Part shown: piece after piece, positions 49,206-56,764 of the stretch
How the letters are laid out: each line of letters opens with the position of its first letter
Position numbering within the stretch: position 1 is the first letter of the stretch
NCBI GenBank assembly: GCA_902492455.1
Contig: CABULH010000011.1
Coordinates: 1-64,000 of the forward strand
DNA: 64,000 nt
Direction: 5' to 3'
DNA from: an uncultured Oscillospiraceae bacterium
GTDB taxonomy: Bacteria > Bacillota > Clostridia > Oscillospirales > Acutalibacteraceae
Made by a program: the position numbers and the translations under genes
Notes under the pieces: model-generated
What the model was told of the DNA's origin: nothing
Database searches by the model: none
The model's input: the letters and a program-made list of their open reading frames with translations, nothing else

Positions 49206-50906
49206 ATGAAAACACAAGAAAAAAGACAGAAGAAGGATGCCGGCGGCTCCATGCTGAAATCCCGGATAATCGGCGCCGTGATCGCCGCCGCGGTGGTGTT
49301 GGTGCTGTTCTGGTTCATGCTGCCGCCCATCAACCCCACCAGCCCGATATTCTGGCGGTTTGTTGTGATGTCCATGATCATCTTCCTGGTGTGCATGAGC
49401 GCGGGCGAGCTGCGGGGCGCCGCCGCTTCGGCCGGCACCACAGAGGTGGAGGTCGGCGGGGTAAAGGTTCACAAGCCCAACATGCCATCCTTCAAACGCA
49501 CCAGCAAGCTGATCAAAGGATTCCTGTTCACCATCGGGGGCGTTGTCGCCCTGATGCTGCTGGCGTCCCTGTTCGGGGTGGAGCTTTTCCACGCCGGCAG
49601 CTACAAGGATCTGCTGCAGAAGAGCGAAGGGAACTTCACCGAAGACGTGGCGGAGCTGAGCATGAATCAGATTCCGGTGGTGGACCGGGATACCTCTATC
49701 CAGCTGGGCAAACGCAAGCTGGGCGAGATGTCCGATCTGGTATCCCAGTTTGAGATTTCGGAAGAATACACCCAGATTAACCGGGGAAACAAGCCGGTGC
49801 GGGTGACCCCATTGGTTTACGGCGATCTCTTCAAATGGTTCAATAACCAGGCCGAGGGCGTGCCCGCCTATATTCAGGTGGACATGGTGACCCAGGACAC
49901 CACCTTGGTGCGGCTGGAGCAGGGCATGAAATACGCCCCCTGCGAATATCTGATGCGGGATCTGCAGCGGCACCTGCGGTTCAACTATCCCACCAAAATC
50001 TTCGAAACCTACTCCTTTGAGGTGGATGAAGAGGGCACGCCCTACTGGATCGCTCCCACCGTGCGTTACCGCATCGGCCTGTGGAACGGCAAGGACATCG
50101 AAGGCGCGGTGCTGGTCAACGCCATCACCGGGGAGCATCGGTATTACGACGTAAAGGATATCCCCACCTGGGTGGATCAGGTGTACAACGCGGGGCTGAT
50201 CCTGCAGCAGCTGACCTGGAACGGCAAATACCAATCCGGGTTCTGGAACTCCATCATCGGCCAGAAGGGCGTGCTGCGTCCCACCGACGGCTATAACTAC
50301 ATTGCGGTGAACGACGACGTATATCTGTACACCGGCATGACCTCGGTGGCGGGAGATCAGTCCAACGTCGGGTTTGTACTGGTGAATATGCGCACTAAAG
50401 AAACCAAGTTCTACTCCATCTCCGGCGCGGAGGAAAACTCCGCCATGTCCTCCGCCCAAGGCCGCGTGCAGGACCAGGGATACCGGGCCACCTTCCCCCT
50501 GCTGCTCAACGTTTCCAATCGACCCACCTACTTCCTCTCGCTGAAGGATAACTCCGGCCTGGTGAAGATGTACGCCTTTGTGGACGTTAAGCGCTACCAG
50601 CTGGTGGGTTTGGGTTCCACTGTGGAGGAGGCGCGGGCGGATTATGAGCAGGTGCTCGCCAAGGAAGAAGGGGTGCAGGCCACCGGCACCGAAGAAAAAG
50701 CCGGGCGGATAGCCGAGATTCACGACGTGGTGCTGGGAGGCAACACCAGCTATTATCTGCGGCTGGAAAACGAGGAACTGATTTTTATCGCCTCGGTAGA
50801 GGTTTCACCCCAGCTGCCCTTCCTCAAGGCTGGAGATGCGGTCAAGCTCACCTGCAAAGGAGAGGGAAGCACCCGGAGCGTGCTGTCCATCGAATTGGCC
50901 GGCTGA
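49206..50906 (+). CDS. Large conserved membrane protein of unknown function
   Basis: A 566-residue protein. ATG 49206 has AGAGGG 5 bases upstream. A basic N-terminus (KTQEKRQKKD) leads to three hydrophobic segments at about residues 18-40, 45-65 and 95-118. About 440 residues of mostly beta-rich extracytoplasmic sequence follow (IPVVDRDTSIQLGKRKLG; WNGKDIEGAVLVNAITGEHRYYDV; PTYFLSLKDNSGLVKMYAFVDV). The last 80 residues resemble a small beta-barrel. I have seen such proteins annotated only as hypothetical or CvpA-like in Clostridia; I give no function. Confidence 0.65.
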   Translation: MKTQEKRQKKDAGGSMLKSRIIGAVIAAAVVLVLFWFMLPPINPTSPIFWRFVVMSMIIFLVCMSAGELRGAAASAGTTEVEVGGVKVHKPNMPSFKRTSKLIKGFLFTIGGVVALMLLASLFGVELFHAGSYKDLLQKSEGNFTEDVAELSMNQIPVVDRDTSIQLGKRKLGEMSDLVSQFEISEEYTQINRGNKPVRVTPLVYGDLFKWFNNQAEGVPAYIQVDMVTQDTTLVRLEQGMKYAPCEYLMRDLQRHLRFNYPTKIFETYSFEVDEEGTPYWIAPTVRYRIGLWNGKDIEGAVLVNAITGEHRYYDVKDIPTWVDQVYNAGLILQQLTWNGKYQSGFWNSIIGQKGVLRPTDGYNYIAVNDDVYLYTGMTSVAGDQSNVGFVLVNMRTKETKFYSISGAEENSAMSSAQGRVQDQGYRATFPLLLNVSNRPTYFLSLKDNSGLVKMYAFVDVKRYQLVGLGSTVEEARADYEQVLAKEEGVQATGTEEKAGRIAEIHDVVLGGNTSYYLRLENEELIFIASVEVSPQLPFLKAGDAVKLTCKGEGSTRSVLSIELAG

Positions 50907-50930
50907 CGGCGGCAATAATAGAAAAGGTAT

Positions 50931-50980
50931 GAAAATCCCCTGTAAGCGCTGTAATGATCCAGCTCTTGCAGGGGATTTCA
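50931..50980. terminator. Bidirectional hairpin between convergent genes
   Basis: AAATCCCCTG and CAGGGGATTT arms with a partly paired inner loop, flanked by A/T on both sides. It lies between the gene ending at 50906 and the minus-strand gene ending at 51003. Confidence 0.65.
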
Positions 50981-51002
50981 CTTGGTTCTATGGTACCGCC
51001 AG

Positions 51003-51284
51003 TTATTTTTGGGAATCATCCAACAGGCGTTCAGCCGCCTTCTCCAGCTGCGTGACAGTGGTATACCTCAGAAAACCTCTGAGACCCTGATAGGCATGAA
51101 GGCTGACCTCCAGATATTTCCGTTCCATAGACAGCTCTATGGACAGCAATTCCATATCTGTACCGCTTTTGAGAAGCATGGCACGGGTATTATTATACTG
51201 TATCATTCTGAACTTGACGCCCCAGCGCAGAATATCCAGCACATCCCCCCAGGGTACCTCTTTGGACAGGCGATATTGTGGCAT
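51003..51284 (-). CDS. Small protein divergent from an XRE regulator
   Basis: A 93-residue soluble protein of unknown family (KEVPWGDVLDILRWGVKFRM; SGTDMELLSIELSMERKYLE). AGGAGG stands 7 bases before ATG 51284. Its promoter (TTGACT-17-TAAAAT) is covered by one of the two operators in the shared control region. A leader of about 110 bases precedes the gene. It is probably the target of the regulator. It might be one half of a toxin-antitoxin-like or phage-type switch, but neither protein matches a known toxin. Confidence 0.65.
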   Translation of the reverse strand: MPQYRLSKEVPWGDVLDILRWGVKFRMIQYNNTRAMLLKSGTDMELLSIELSMERKYLEVSLHAYQGLRGFLRYTTVTQLEKAAERLLDDSQK

Positions 51285-51401
51285 AGAAATCCTCCTGTGT
51301 TTTTGGTAATACTTAGTCCAGACCCTTGCCGGAATAACGAGATGGCTTTGGCGGCCGGTTGTTAGATGCAGTTGTTTGAAAGAATCATTCGGATTTTAAA
51401 T

Positions 51402-51430
51402 ATTTTACCGGAAATACCGGTAAAAGTCAA
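51402..51430 (-). promoter_or_regulatory. Promoter of the 93-residue gene, covered by an operator
   Basis: On the minus strand TTGACT (51425-51430), 17-base spacer, TAAAAT (51402-51407). The spacer is filled by the inverted repeat 51405-51423, so binding there should block polymerase. Confidence 0.72.
51405..51423. promoter_or_regulatory. Operator 1: TTACCGG-N5-CCGGTAA
   Basis: Perfect 7-base arms around AAATA. The same arms, with one change at the outer base, recur 25 bases further on (51430-51448). Spacing of centres is 25 bases. Confidence 0.75.
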
Positions 51431-51448
51431 TACCGGTGTGGCCGGTAT
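51430..51448. promoter_or_regulatory. Operator 2: ATACCGG-N5-CCGGTAT
   Basis: Perfect 7-base arms around TGTGG, just before the CATAAT box of the XRE gene. It would give autoregulation of that gene and touches the -35 box of the divergent promoter. Confidence 0.75.
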
Positions 51449-51473
51449 GACATAATAAAGCCGGGTGATAAAC

Positions 51474-51701
51474 ATGTATAAGCATATGCGCGATTTAAGA
51501 GACGAAAAAGGATTGAATCAAGAAAATATAGCTCAAATTCTTAGTATTGGTCAATCTACTTACTCTGATTACGAATTGGGTAAGATCAATATTCCTATCC
51601 CTATACTCCTGCATCTGGCGGATTTTTATCACACCAGCGTGGATTACCTGCTGGACCGCACGGATGTTCCCACGCCCTATCCCCATTCCAAACTTCTCTA
51701 A
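51474..51701 (+). CDS. Small XRE-family (cro/C1-type) regulator
   Basis: A 75-residue single-domain repressor-like protein. The helix-turn-helix reads NQENIAQILSIGQSTYSDYELGKINIP (split: NQENIAQILSIGQSTY, SDYELGKINIP), with the family ending LADFYHTSVDYLLDRTD. ATG 51474 follows GGGTG by 6 bases. The gene is AT-rich in its first half, unlike its neighbours. Two inverted repeats upstream are its likely sites. Confidence 0.88.
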   Translation: MYKHMRDLRDEKGLNQENIAQILSIGQSTYSDYELGKINIPIPILLHLADFYHTSVDYLLDRTDVPTPYPHSKLL

Positions 51702-51706
51702 GCTGA

Positions 51707-51734
51707 AACCTCCTCTCATGGAGGTCTCTTTTTG
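51707..51734 (+). terminator. Terminator of the XRE gene
   Basis: ACCTCC and GGAGGT arms around TCTCAT, followed by CTCTTTTTG, 6 bases past the stop. Confidence 0.8.
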
Positions 51735-51759
51735 ATTCTTTCTCCTTATATCATGCTCA

Positions 51760-51935
51760 GGAAAAAGCCCCGGAGGGAAGGGAGGGGGCGCGGCCAAGCC
51801 TTCGGCTTGCTAGGGGGACCGTCAGGCTCCTCTCCGCAGAGGCAGCATGCGAGGCGGCAAAGGCCAGGGAATTCCCCGCTTTTGCTACTTTGACCAGCTG
51901 AAAGGGAGGGAGCCGATGGGCTCCCTCCCTTTTTT
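51760..51935. repeat. Structured non-coding stretch, possible interspersed element
   Basis: A run of stem-loops without a credible gene: GCAAGCC.GAAGGCTTG-type (around 51795-51812), GGCTCCTCTCCGCAGAGG (51826-51845) and a strong 51901-51930 hairpin with AAAGGGAGGGAGCC arms followed by seven T. The arrangement resembles small interspersed repeats of gut Clostridia. Copies elsewhere were not checked. Confidence 0.4.
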
Positions 51936-51949
51936 TGCGCCTATGGATG

Positions 51950-52123
51950 TCAGCAGCCGCAGCCGCAACCGCAATCGTTGCCGCAGCCATTGCCACAACC
52001 ATTGCCGCAGCCACAACCGCAATTGTTGCCGCCGAAAAGATTGCCATCGCCACAGCAGCAGCAGATGATCACGATGAGAATGAGGATCCAGATCCAGGAA
52101 CAACCGTTACCCCAACCACACAT
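51950..52123 (-). CDS. Cys/Gly-rich membrane miniprotein, 57 residues
   Basis: A short gene with a strong site, GGAGGTG 8 bases before ATG 52123. The product starts MCGWGNGCSW, has one hydrophobic segment (IWILILIVII), then CCCC, and ends with a tail of repeating CGCG and NGCG units (18 Cys in all by my count). Small proteins with this shape occur in Clostridia and are usually unannotated. The Cys-rich tail may bind metal or cross-link, for example in spores or the envelope; this is inference. The Ala-rich or Leu/Arg-rich frames in the same place are shadows of this repeat. Confidence 0.75.
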   Translation of the reverse strand: MCGWGNGCSWIWILILIVIICCCCGDGNLFGGNNCGCGCGNGCGNGCGNDCGCGCGC

Positions 52124-52268
52124 TTGTCATTCACCTCCCAATACCAGCTTATGCGCCTGGGTTCATTTCGGTCACGGTTTTCTTCCATGCCGCGCCGATT
52201 GGGATAGCGGCAATCCCCTCTTGCATTTTCGGCCGCTTTCCTGTAAGATGAAAAAGGAAGGTGAAAAC

Positions 52269-52841
52269 ATGGAGCGTATCGATATTACCAGGGAGCTGCT
52301 GACCGCCCCCGCTTATCCCGGCGATCCCCCGCCGCAGCTGGAAGCCCTCAGCCGCATCGAATTGGGCGATGTCTGCAACACCTCGCTGCTCCACACCTGC
52401 CTGCATACGGGCACCCATCTGGATGTGCCCCGGCACTTTTTCCCCGATGGCGCGGACACGGAGCAGGCGCTGCTGGAGGCCTGCGTAGGAGACTGCACGG
52501 TAGTGGCCTTCGACGGTCTGCTGCTGGGCGCCCAGGCGGAACAGCTGCTGGGCCGGGTCCGCCGGCGGGTGCTGTTCAAAGGGAAAATGGAGATCAGTCC
52601 CAGCGCTGCTTTTGTGCTTTCCGACGCGGGTATTCGTCTGGTGGGGGTGGAAGGCCCCTCGGTATCCCCGGCGGAATGCGAAACCGCCGTCCATCGGCAG
52701 CTGCTGGGCAGCGGGATGGCGCTGCTGGAGGGACTGGATCTCTCTGCGGTGGAACCCGGCGGCTACTTTCTCTTCGCCGCTCCCCTGAAAATCCGCGATG
52801 GGGACGGTTCCCCCGTCCGAGCGGTTTTGGTGCGGGAGTGA
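52269..52841 (+). CDS. Cyclase-family (kynurenine formamidase-like) hydrolase
   Basis: A 190-residue metal-dependent hydrolase of the cyclase/KynB fold. ITRELLTAPAYPGDPP is the N-terminal block. The metal-binding HTGTHLDVPRHF motif (HxGTHxDxPxH) is intact. ATG 52269 follows AAGGAAGG by 7 bases. Members hydrolyse N-formylkynurenine, isatin or other cyclic amides. No tryptophan-breakdown genes are near, so substrate stays open. Confidence 0.88.
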   Translation: MERIDITRELLTAPAYPGDPPPQLEALSRIELGDVCNTSLLHTCLHTGTHLDVPRHFFPDGADTEQALLEACVGDCTVVAFDGLLLGAQAEQLLGRVRRRVLFKGKMEISPSAAFVLSDAGIRLVGVEGPSVSPAECETAVHRQLLGSGMALLEGLDLSAVEPGGYFLFAAPLKIRDGDGSPVRAVLVRE

Positions 52842-52878
52842 AAATGGCGGTCATTGAACATAAAGGGAGGCATTCTGA

Positions 52879-53340
52879 ATGTCGGAAGAAGAATTTGTAT
52901 TTGAAATACTGGGCCAAACCATCGGTCCCATGCTGCTGATTATGCTGTTCAGCCTGGCGGGCAGCGTCTTCCTGGCACTGTGCGTTTACAACGACGCCAA
53001 GGCCAGGAATAACGACAGCGCCGTTATGTGGGCGGTGCTCTCCGGATTTTTCAATATTGTGGCGCTGGTCTACATCATCGTGGCGCTGGCATCCAAGCCA
53101 AAAGCGCTGGTTTGCCCCCGCTGCCGTAATACGGTACCGGCGGGCTACGCCGGTTGTCCGGTCTGCGGACAGCCCTTTTTCCAGGCCGTGCAGACACCGG
53201 AAGCCATACAGGCGTATAAGCGCCGCCGCATGGTGTTCCTGATCCTGTTCATATCCTTTTATGTAATCACCCTGCTGCTCTCTTTCTGGTGGGCTTTCAA
53301 TTTTGTAAGGTTGATGCAGGAATACACCTTATATTATTAA
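52879..53340 (+). CDS. Zinc-ribbon membrane protein
   Basis: A 153-residue protein. Two N-terminal membrane segments (about residues 15-37 and 48-70) are followed by a zinc ribbon CPRCRNTVPAGYAGCPVCG and a third membrane segment near the C-terminus. GGGAGG precedes ATG 52879. Function unknown; probably co-transcribed with the cyclase gene 37 bases upstream. Confidence 0.72.
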   Translation: MSEEEFVFEILGQTIGPMLLIMLFSLAGSVFLALCVYNDAKARNNDSAVMWAVLSGFFNIVALVYIIVALASKPKALVCPRCRNTVPAGYAGCPVCGQPFFQAVQTPEAIQAYKRRRMVFLILFISFYVITLLLSFWWAFNFVRLMQEYTLYY

Positions 53341-53350
53341 ATTACAGAAC

Positions 53351-53384
53351 AAGGCCGCTGCCGAATGAAACGGCAGCGGCCTTT
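53351..53384 (+). terminator. Intrinsic terminator
   Basis: AAGGCCGCTGCCG and CGGCAGCGGCCTT arms around AATGAAA, followed by TTCCTTTCTC. Confidence 0.88.
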
Positions 53385-53410
53385 TCCTTTCTCTTTTCTC
53401 TCTTTTCTCT

Positions 53411-53644
53411 TTACAGGCGGCGAATCTTTCTGATACAGGAACGGCAGATATACCCATCTTCAAAGGGAATCAACTCTTCACAGCTTCCGCACAGCCGGCA
53501 GCGTTTGGCCCCGTTCTGCAGCACAATGCGGTTGCCCTCCAGCTCCATGATCACATCCGCATTAGGCTGCAATCTCAGCGCCTCCCGCAGAGCCAAAGGG
53601 ATTACCAGCCGCCCCATTTCATCCATCTTTTTTCTGATCCTCAT
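53411..53644 (-). CDS. AbrB-type regulator with C-terminal zinc knuckle
   Basis: A 77-residue protein. ATG 53644 has GAGGTG 8 bases upstream and gives the normal swapped-hairpin start RIRKKMDEMGRLVIPLALREAL. The last 30 residues add two Cys pairs (CRLCGSC and CRSC), a zinc knuckle found in a subset of AbrB/SpoVT-like proteins. It is likely a transition-state or sporulation regulator. Confidence 0.86.
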   Translation of the reverse strand: MRIRKKMDEMGRLVIPLALREALRLQPNADVIMELEGNRIVLQNGAKRCRLCGSCEELIPFEDGYICRSCIRKIRRL

Positions 53645-53873
53645 TCTTGCGACACCTCTTTTCCGATTGCCATACGGTCGATGAACAAACGCCCGCCTGC
53701 TCCCCGCCCTGCTGCGGGGCATACCGATGATTTCGCCGGCCAGGCTTTGGGTTTGTTCAGCAGGCCTCATATAGAAAGACCGTTGGCGATATCCTTTTCG
53801 ACGATGTCGCGGAGAAAATTTTTTCTTCTTTTCGGTTCAGCTGAGAATACTCCCTATGGAAGAGCAAGAAAAA

Positions 53874-53904
53874 AGCCCCTGTTTCCATTATGGAAACAGG
53901 GGCT
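53874..53904 (-). terminator. Terminator of the aroQ-pepP-efp region
   Basis: AGCCCCTGTTTCCA and its complement around a short loop; on the minus strand followed by TTTTTTCTTG. It lies 22 bases past the stop of the CD1247-like gene. Confidence 0.88.
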
Positions 53905-53926
53905 GCAAAATGACAAAGCGCAGGGA

Positions 53927-54361
53927 TTATTCTTCCTCTTCGTGGTCGTGATGGCAGCCGCAGCCACATTCGTCGTCATCGCACTCGATGTCGCCGAACT
54001 CCAGATGCTCACCGCAGCCGGGGCACTCGATGCCGCCCTCCAGCAGGGTCTCCTCATCCACGCAGAACTCCTCGTCGCAGTTGGGGCAGCAGACGTCGTA
54101 ATAGGCTTCCTCGTCATCGTCGCAGCAGCAATCGCAGTCCTCATCGTAGAAGTCGGTCTCCAGCGCGTCCAGATCTTCGTCGATAGCGTCCACCTGCTCG
54201 GTGAGTTCAGCGGTGTAATCCTCCAGATCCTCCACGCTGACCGCCAGATCCGCCAGCACATCCATTACCGCCTTGAGCAGCTTGCCTTCCTTGGAATCCT
54301 CTTGAATGCCCAGACCCTCGGCCAGACCTTTCAGATACGCAACTTTTTCCGTGACAGTCAT
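53927..54361 (-). CDS. CD1247-like acidic zinc protein
   Basis: A 144-residue protein. The N-terminal 50 residues (TEKVAYLKGLAEGLGIQEDSKEGKLLKAV, in part) match the CD1247 N-terminal domain of Clostridia. A very acidic middle (DEDCDCCCDDDEE) is followed by a zinc ribbon (CCPNCDEEFCVDEE...CPGCGEHLEF) and a CGCGCHHDHEEEE tail rich in Cys, His and Glu. GGAGGGA precedes the ATG. It often lies next to efp, as here. The tail suggests metal binding; function unknown. Confidence 0.84.
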   Translation of the reverse strand: MTVTEKVAYLKGLAEGLGIQEDSKEGKLLKAVMDVLADLAVSVEDLEDYTAELTEQVDAIDEDLDALETDFYDEDCDCCCDDDEEAYYDVCCPNCDEEFCVDEETLLEGGIECPGCGEHLEFGDIECDDDECGCGCHHDHEEEE

Positions 54362-54415
54362 GACTGTCCCTCCTTACAATTCATCATTCTAGTATTGTGT
54401 GCAGAACAAACAGGA

Positions 54416-54973
54416 TTATGCGCGCTCCATATATTCGCCGGTGCGGGTATCCACCCGGATCATCTCGCCCTGGTCGATAAACAGAGGCACGCGCACCTCC
54501 GCGCCGGTTTCCAGGGTGGCGGGCTTGGTGGCATTGGTGGCGGTGTCGCCTTTGAAGCCGGGATCCGTCTCGGTGACCTGCAGCTCCACAAAGTTGGGGG
54601 GCTCCACGGCGAAAACGTTGCCCTTATAGGAAACCACCCGGCAGACCATGTTCTCCTTGACGAACTTGAAGTTGTCGGAGAGAATGTCCTTGCCGATGGG
54701 CAGCAGCTCGTAGGATTCCAGATCCATGAAATAATACAGGTCGCCGTCGTTGTAGGAATACTCCATTTCCTTGCGCTCCACAAAAGCGGTGGGGAACTTG
54801 TCGTTGGGGTTGAAGGTGCGCTCCACCACGGTGCCGGCGATGACGTTGCGGATTTTGGTGCGCACAAACGCCGCGCCTTTACCGGGCTTCACATGCTGAA
54901 ATTCAATGATCTGATAGACGTTGCCGTCCATTTCAAAGGTCACGCCGTTGCGGAAATCTCCTGCTGATACCAT
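54416..54973 (-). CDS. efp: Translation elongation factor P
   Basis: A 185-residue EF-P that relieves ribosome stalling at proline runs. It has VSAGDFRNGVTFEMDGNVY at the start, then HVKPGKGAAFVRTKIRN with the conserved tip Lys of PGKGAA, and the ending QGEMIRVDTRTGEYMERA. The length is standard. It has its own promoter as well as lying in the aroQ-pepP-efp order. The leader of about 125 bases contains a 16-base perfect palindrome. Confidence 0.96.
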   Translation of the reverse strand: MVSAGDFRNGVTFEMDGNVYQIIEFQHVKPGKGAAFVRTKIRNVIAGTVVERTFNPNDKFPTAFVERKEMEYSYNDGDLYYFMDLESYELLPIGKDILSDNFKFVKENMVCRVVSYKGNVFAVEPPNFVELQVTETDPGFKGDTATNATKPATLETGAEVRVPLFIDQGEMIRVDTRTGEYMERA

Positions 54974-54999
54974 GGTACCTTACACGCCTTTCTTCCTTC

Positions 55000-55015
55000 G
55001 CGCCCGGCCGGGCGC
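55000..55015. promoter_or_regulatory. 16-bp GC palindrome in the efp leader
   Basis: GCGCCCGG followed by its exact reverse complement, 27 bases before the efp start codon. In RNA it would be a short stable hairpin near the ribosome site. Confidence 0.4.
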
Positions 55016-55105
55016 CCTTTTATTCTACATCGGCCGCCATCGGCCACAGCCGCGAAATCCCGCAGCCAACCGTTCCCTTACAGGAACACAGAGACACTGA
55101 GATTT

Positions 55106-55134
55106 ATTTTACCGTATTCCGGTGAATTTTTCAA
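55106..55134 (-). promoter_or_regulatory. Promoter of efp
   Basis: Minus-strand TTGAAA (55129-55134), 17-base spacer, TAAAAT (55106-55111), between pepP and efp. Confidence 0.65.
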
Positions 55135-55151
55135 GTGCAACCTTGATAAAT

Positions 55152-56228
55152 TCACAGAATTGTCAGGGATTTCAGCGATTTTGTCAGATTTTCACAGCCC
55201 GTCTCCGTAATGGCCGCCATATCCTCTATGCGAACGCCGAATTTTCCCGGGAGATAGATCCCCGGTTCCACCGTCACCACGCTGCCGGCGTGAAGAATTT
55301 CCTCCTCCGGCGCCGCCGGGGACAGACGGGGCTCCTCATGGATTTCCACCCCCACGCCGTGACCGGTGGAATGGCCGAAGCAATCCCCCCAGCCCGCCGC
55401 TTTGATGATATCCCGGGCGGCGGCGTCTCCCGCCCGGCAGGACAGCCCGGCCCGCAGGAAGCGAAGCGCCGCCTCCTGGGCCGCCAGCACGGTGGCGTAT
55501 ACTCGTTCTTGCTCCTCCGTCACGTGGCCCACCGCCACCGTCCGGGTCATGTCCGAGTGCCAGCCGTCCACCATGGCGCCGAAATCCATGGTGACAAAGT
55601 CCCCCGGTTCCACCCGCCGTTCCCCCGGCACCCCATGGGGCAGGGAGGAGTTGGGGCCGGAAACCACGATGAAGTCAAAAGCCACTCCGTCCGCTCCCTG
55701 GCTGCGGATGAAAAACTCCAGCTCCAGAGCGATTTCCTTTTCGGTGCGTCCGGGCCGGATATACTCCAGAATATGGGCGTAACCCTGATCCGTCAGCGCC
55801 TGGGCGCAGCGGATCTTCTCCAGTTCCCGGGCGGATTTTATCAGCCGCAGCTGCCGCATCCGGGCGTCGTACCGTCCCTGAGCCGCCACCTCGCAGACAC
55901 CCCGCAGAGCCTTGCGCCAGTCGTCCAGCTGCTTGACCGTGGTCTGCTCCGCGCTGACCGCCAGCCGTTTCACCCCATGACGGGTCAGCAGTTCCCGCAG
56001 AATATCCAGCAGCCGGTCGCCGCTGCGGCATTCCAGATCCGGGATAGCCCGCCGGGCCGCCTCTATATAACGGAAATCGGTGAGAAAATACGCCGCCTCC
56101 GCCGTGGTGAGGACATATCCGGCGCTGGAGGCGAAACCGGTGAGATACCGCCGTTCATGAGGCGCGGCGGTGAGGGCCGCCTCTCCAGGCTCCAGAAACG
56201 CGGACAGCAGCCGCGTTTTTTCATTCAT
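55152..56228 (-). CDS. pepP: Xaa-Pro aminopeptidase (M24B)
   Basis: A 358-residue metallopeptidase that removes the first residue before proline. The metal ligands are in VTMDFGAMVDGWHSDMTRT (two Asp), HSTGHGVG (His), and the later Glu residues of VVTVEPGIYLPGKFGVRIEDM. The N-terminal creatinase-like domain is complete. ATG 56228 has better spacing to AAGGAAG than ATG 56234. It stands in the conserved order aroQ-pepP-efp seen across Firmicutes. Confidence 0.93.
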   Translation of the reverse strand: MNEKTRLLSAFLEPGEAALTAAPHERRYLTGFASSAGYVLTTAEAAYFLTDFRYIEAARRAIPDLECRSGDRLLDILRELLTRHGVKRLAVSAEQTTVKQLDDWRKALRGVCEVAAQGRYDARMRQLRLIKSARELEKIRCAQALTDQGYAHILEYIRPGRTEKEIALELEFFIRSQGADGVAFDFIVVSGPNSSLPHGVPGERRVEPGDFVTMDFGAMVDGWHSDMTRTVAVGHVTEEQERVYATVLAAQEAALRFLRAGLSCRAGDAAARDIIKAAGWGDCFGHSTGHGVGVEIHEEPRLSPAAPEEEILHAGSVVTVEPGIYLPGKFGVRIEDMAAITETGCENLTKSLKSLTIL

Positions 56229-56303
56229 TGGCATCTTCCTTCATCCTTTCTCGCCGCCTGGCACAGGGATCTCCGCCCCCTGCGTGCCGAAAGCTCAAAA
56301 CCA

Positions 56304-56750
56304 TTATGACAGCAGATCCTGCATGGCGTACAGCGCCAGAATATAGCTCGTGGGACCGAACCCGGCGATCTGCCCCCGGCAGACCGGTGCGATCACCGAC
56401 GTATGGCGGAACTCCTCCCGGGCGTGGATGTTGCTCAGGTGTACCTCGATCACCGGCAATCGGATGGCGGCAATGGCGTCCCGAATGGCATAGCTGTAGT
56501 GGGTATAGGCTCCGGCGTTGAGAATCACCCCGTCATAGGTCCCCATGGCGGCGTGAAGCCGGTCGATCAGCTCCCCTTCGCTGTTGCTCTGACCGCAGTC
56601 TGCCTGCATTCCCAGCACATCAGCCCGCTCCCTGATCCGGGCGCAGACCGCCTCATAGCTGTCGCTGCCATAAACGCCGGGCTCCCGCACACCCAGCAGA
56701 TTCAGGTTGGGACCGTTAAGCACCAGGATTTTTTTCTTTTCCACTGCCAT
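56304..56750 (-). CDS. aroQ: Type II 3-dehydroquinate dehydratase
   Basis: A 148-residue enzyme of the shikimate pathway. NGPNLNLLGVREPGVYG carries the catalytic Arg and Tyr loop, NAGAYTHYSYAIRDAI the substrate site, and EVHLSNIHAREEFRHTS the conserved His. AAAGGATGG precedes the ATG. It is 14 bases downstream of the XRE-membrane gene. Confidence 0.96.
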   Translation of the reverse strand: MAVEKKKILVLNGPNLNLLGVREPGVYGSDSYEAVCARIRERADVLGMQADCGQSNSEGELIDRLHAAMGTYDGVILNAGAYTHYSYAIRDAIAAIRLPVIEVHLSNIHAREEFRHTSVIAPVCRGQIAGFGPTSYILALYAMQDLLS

Positions 56751-56764
56751 GCGTCATCCATCCT

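Noticed and set aside
49059..50723. Minus-strand frame of about 550 codons opposite the large membrane protein
   Set aside because: His/Gly-rich antisense shadow; the plus-strand gene has ribosome site and membrane segments.
51885..52207. Leu/Arg-rich and Ala/Thr-rich frames around 51900-52200
   Set aside because: They are other reading frames of the Cys/Gly codon repeat of the 57-residue miniprotein.
53681..54967. Plus-strand frame of 428 codons opposite efp and the CD1247-like gene
   Set aside because: Antisense shadow of two well-supported genes and their spacer.
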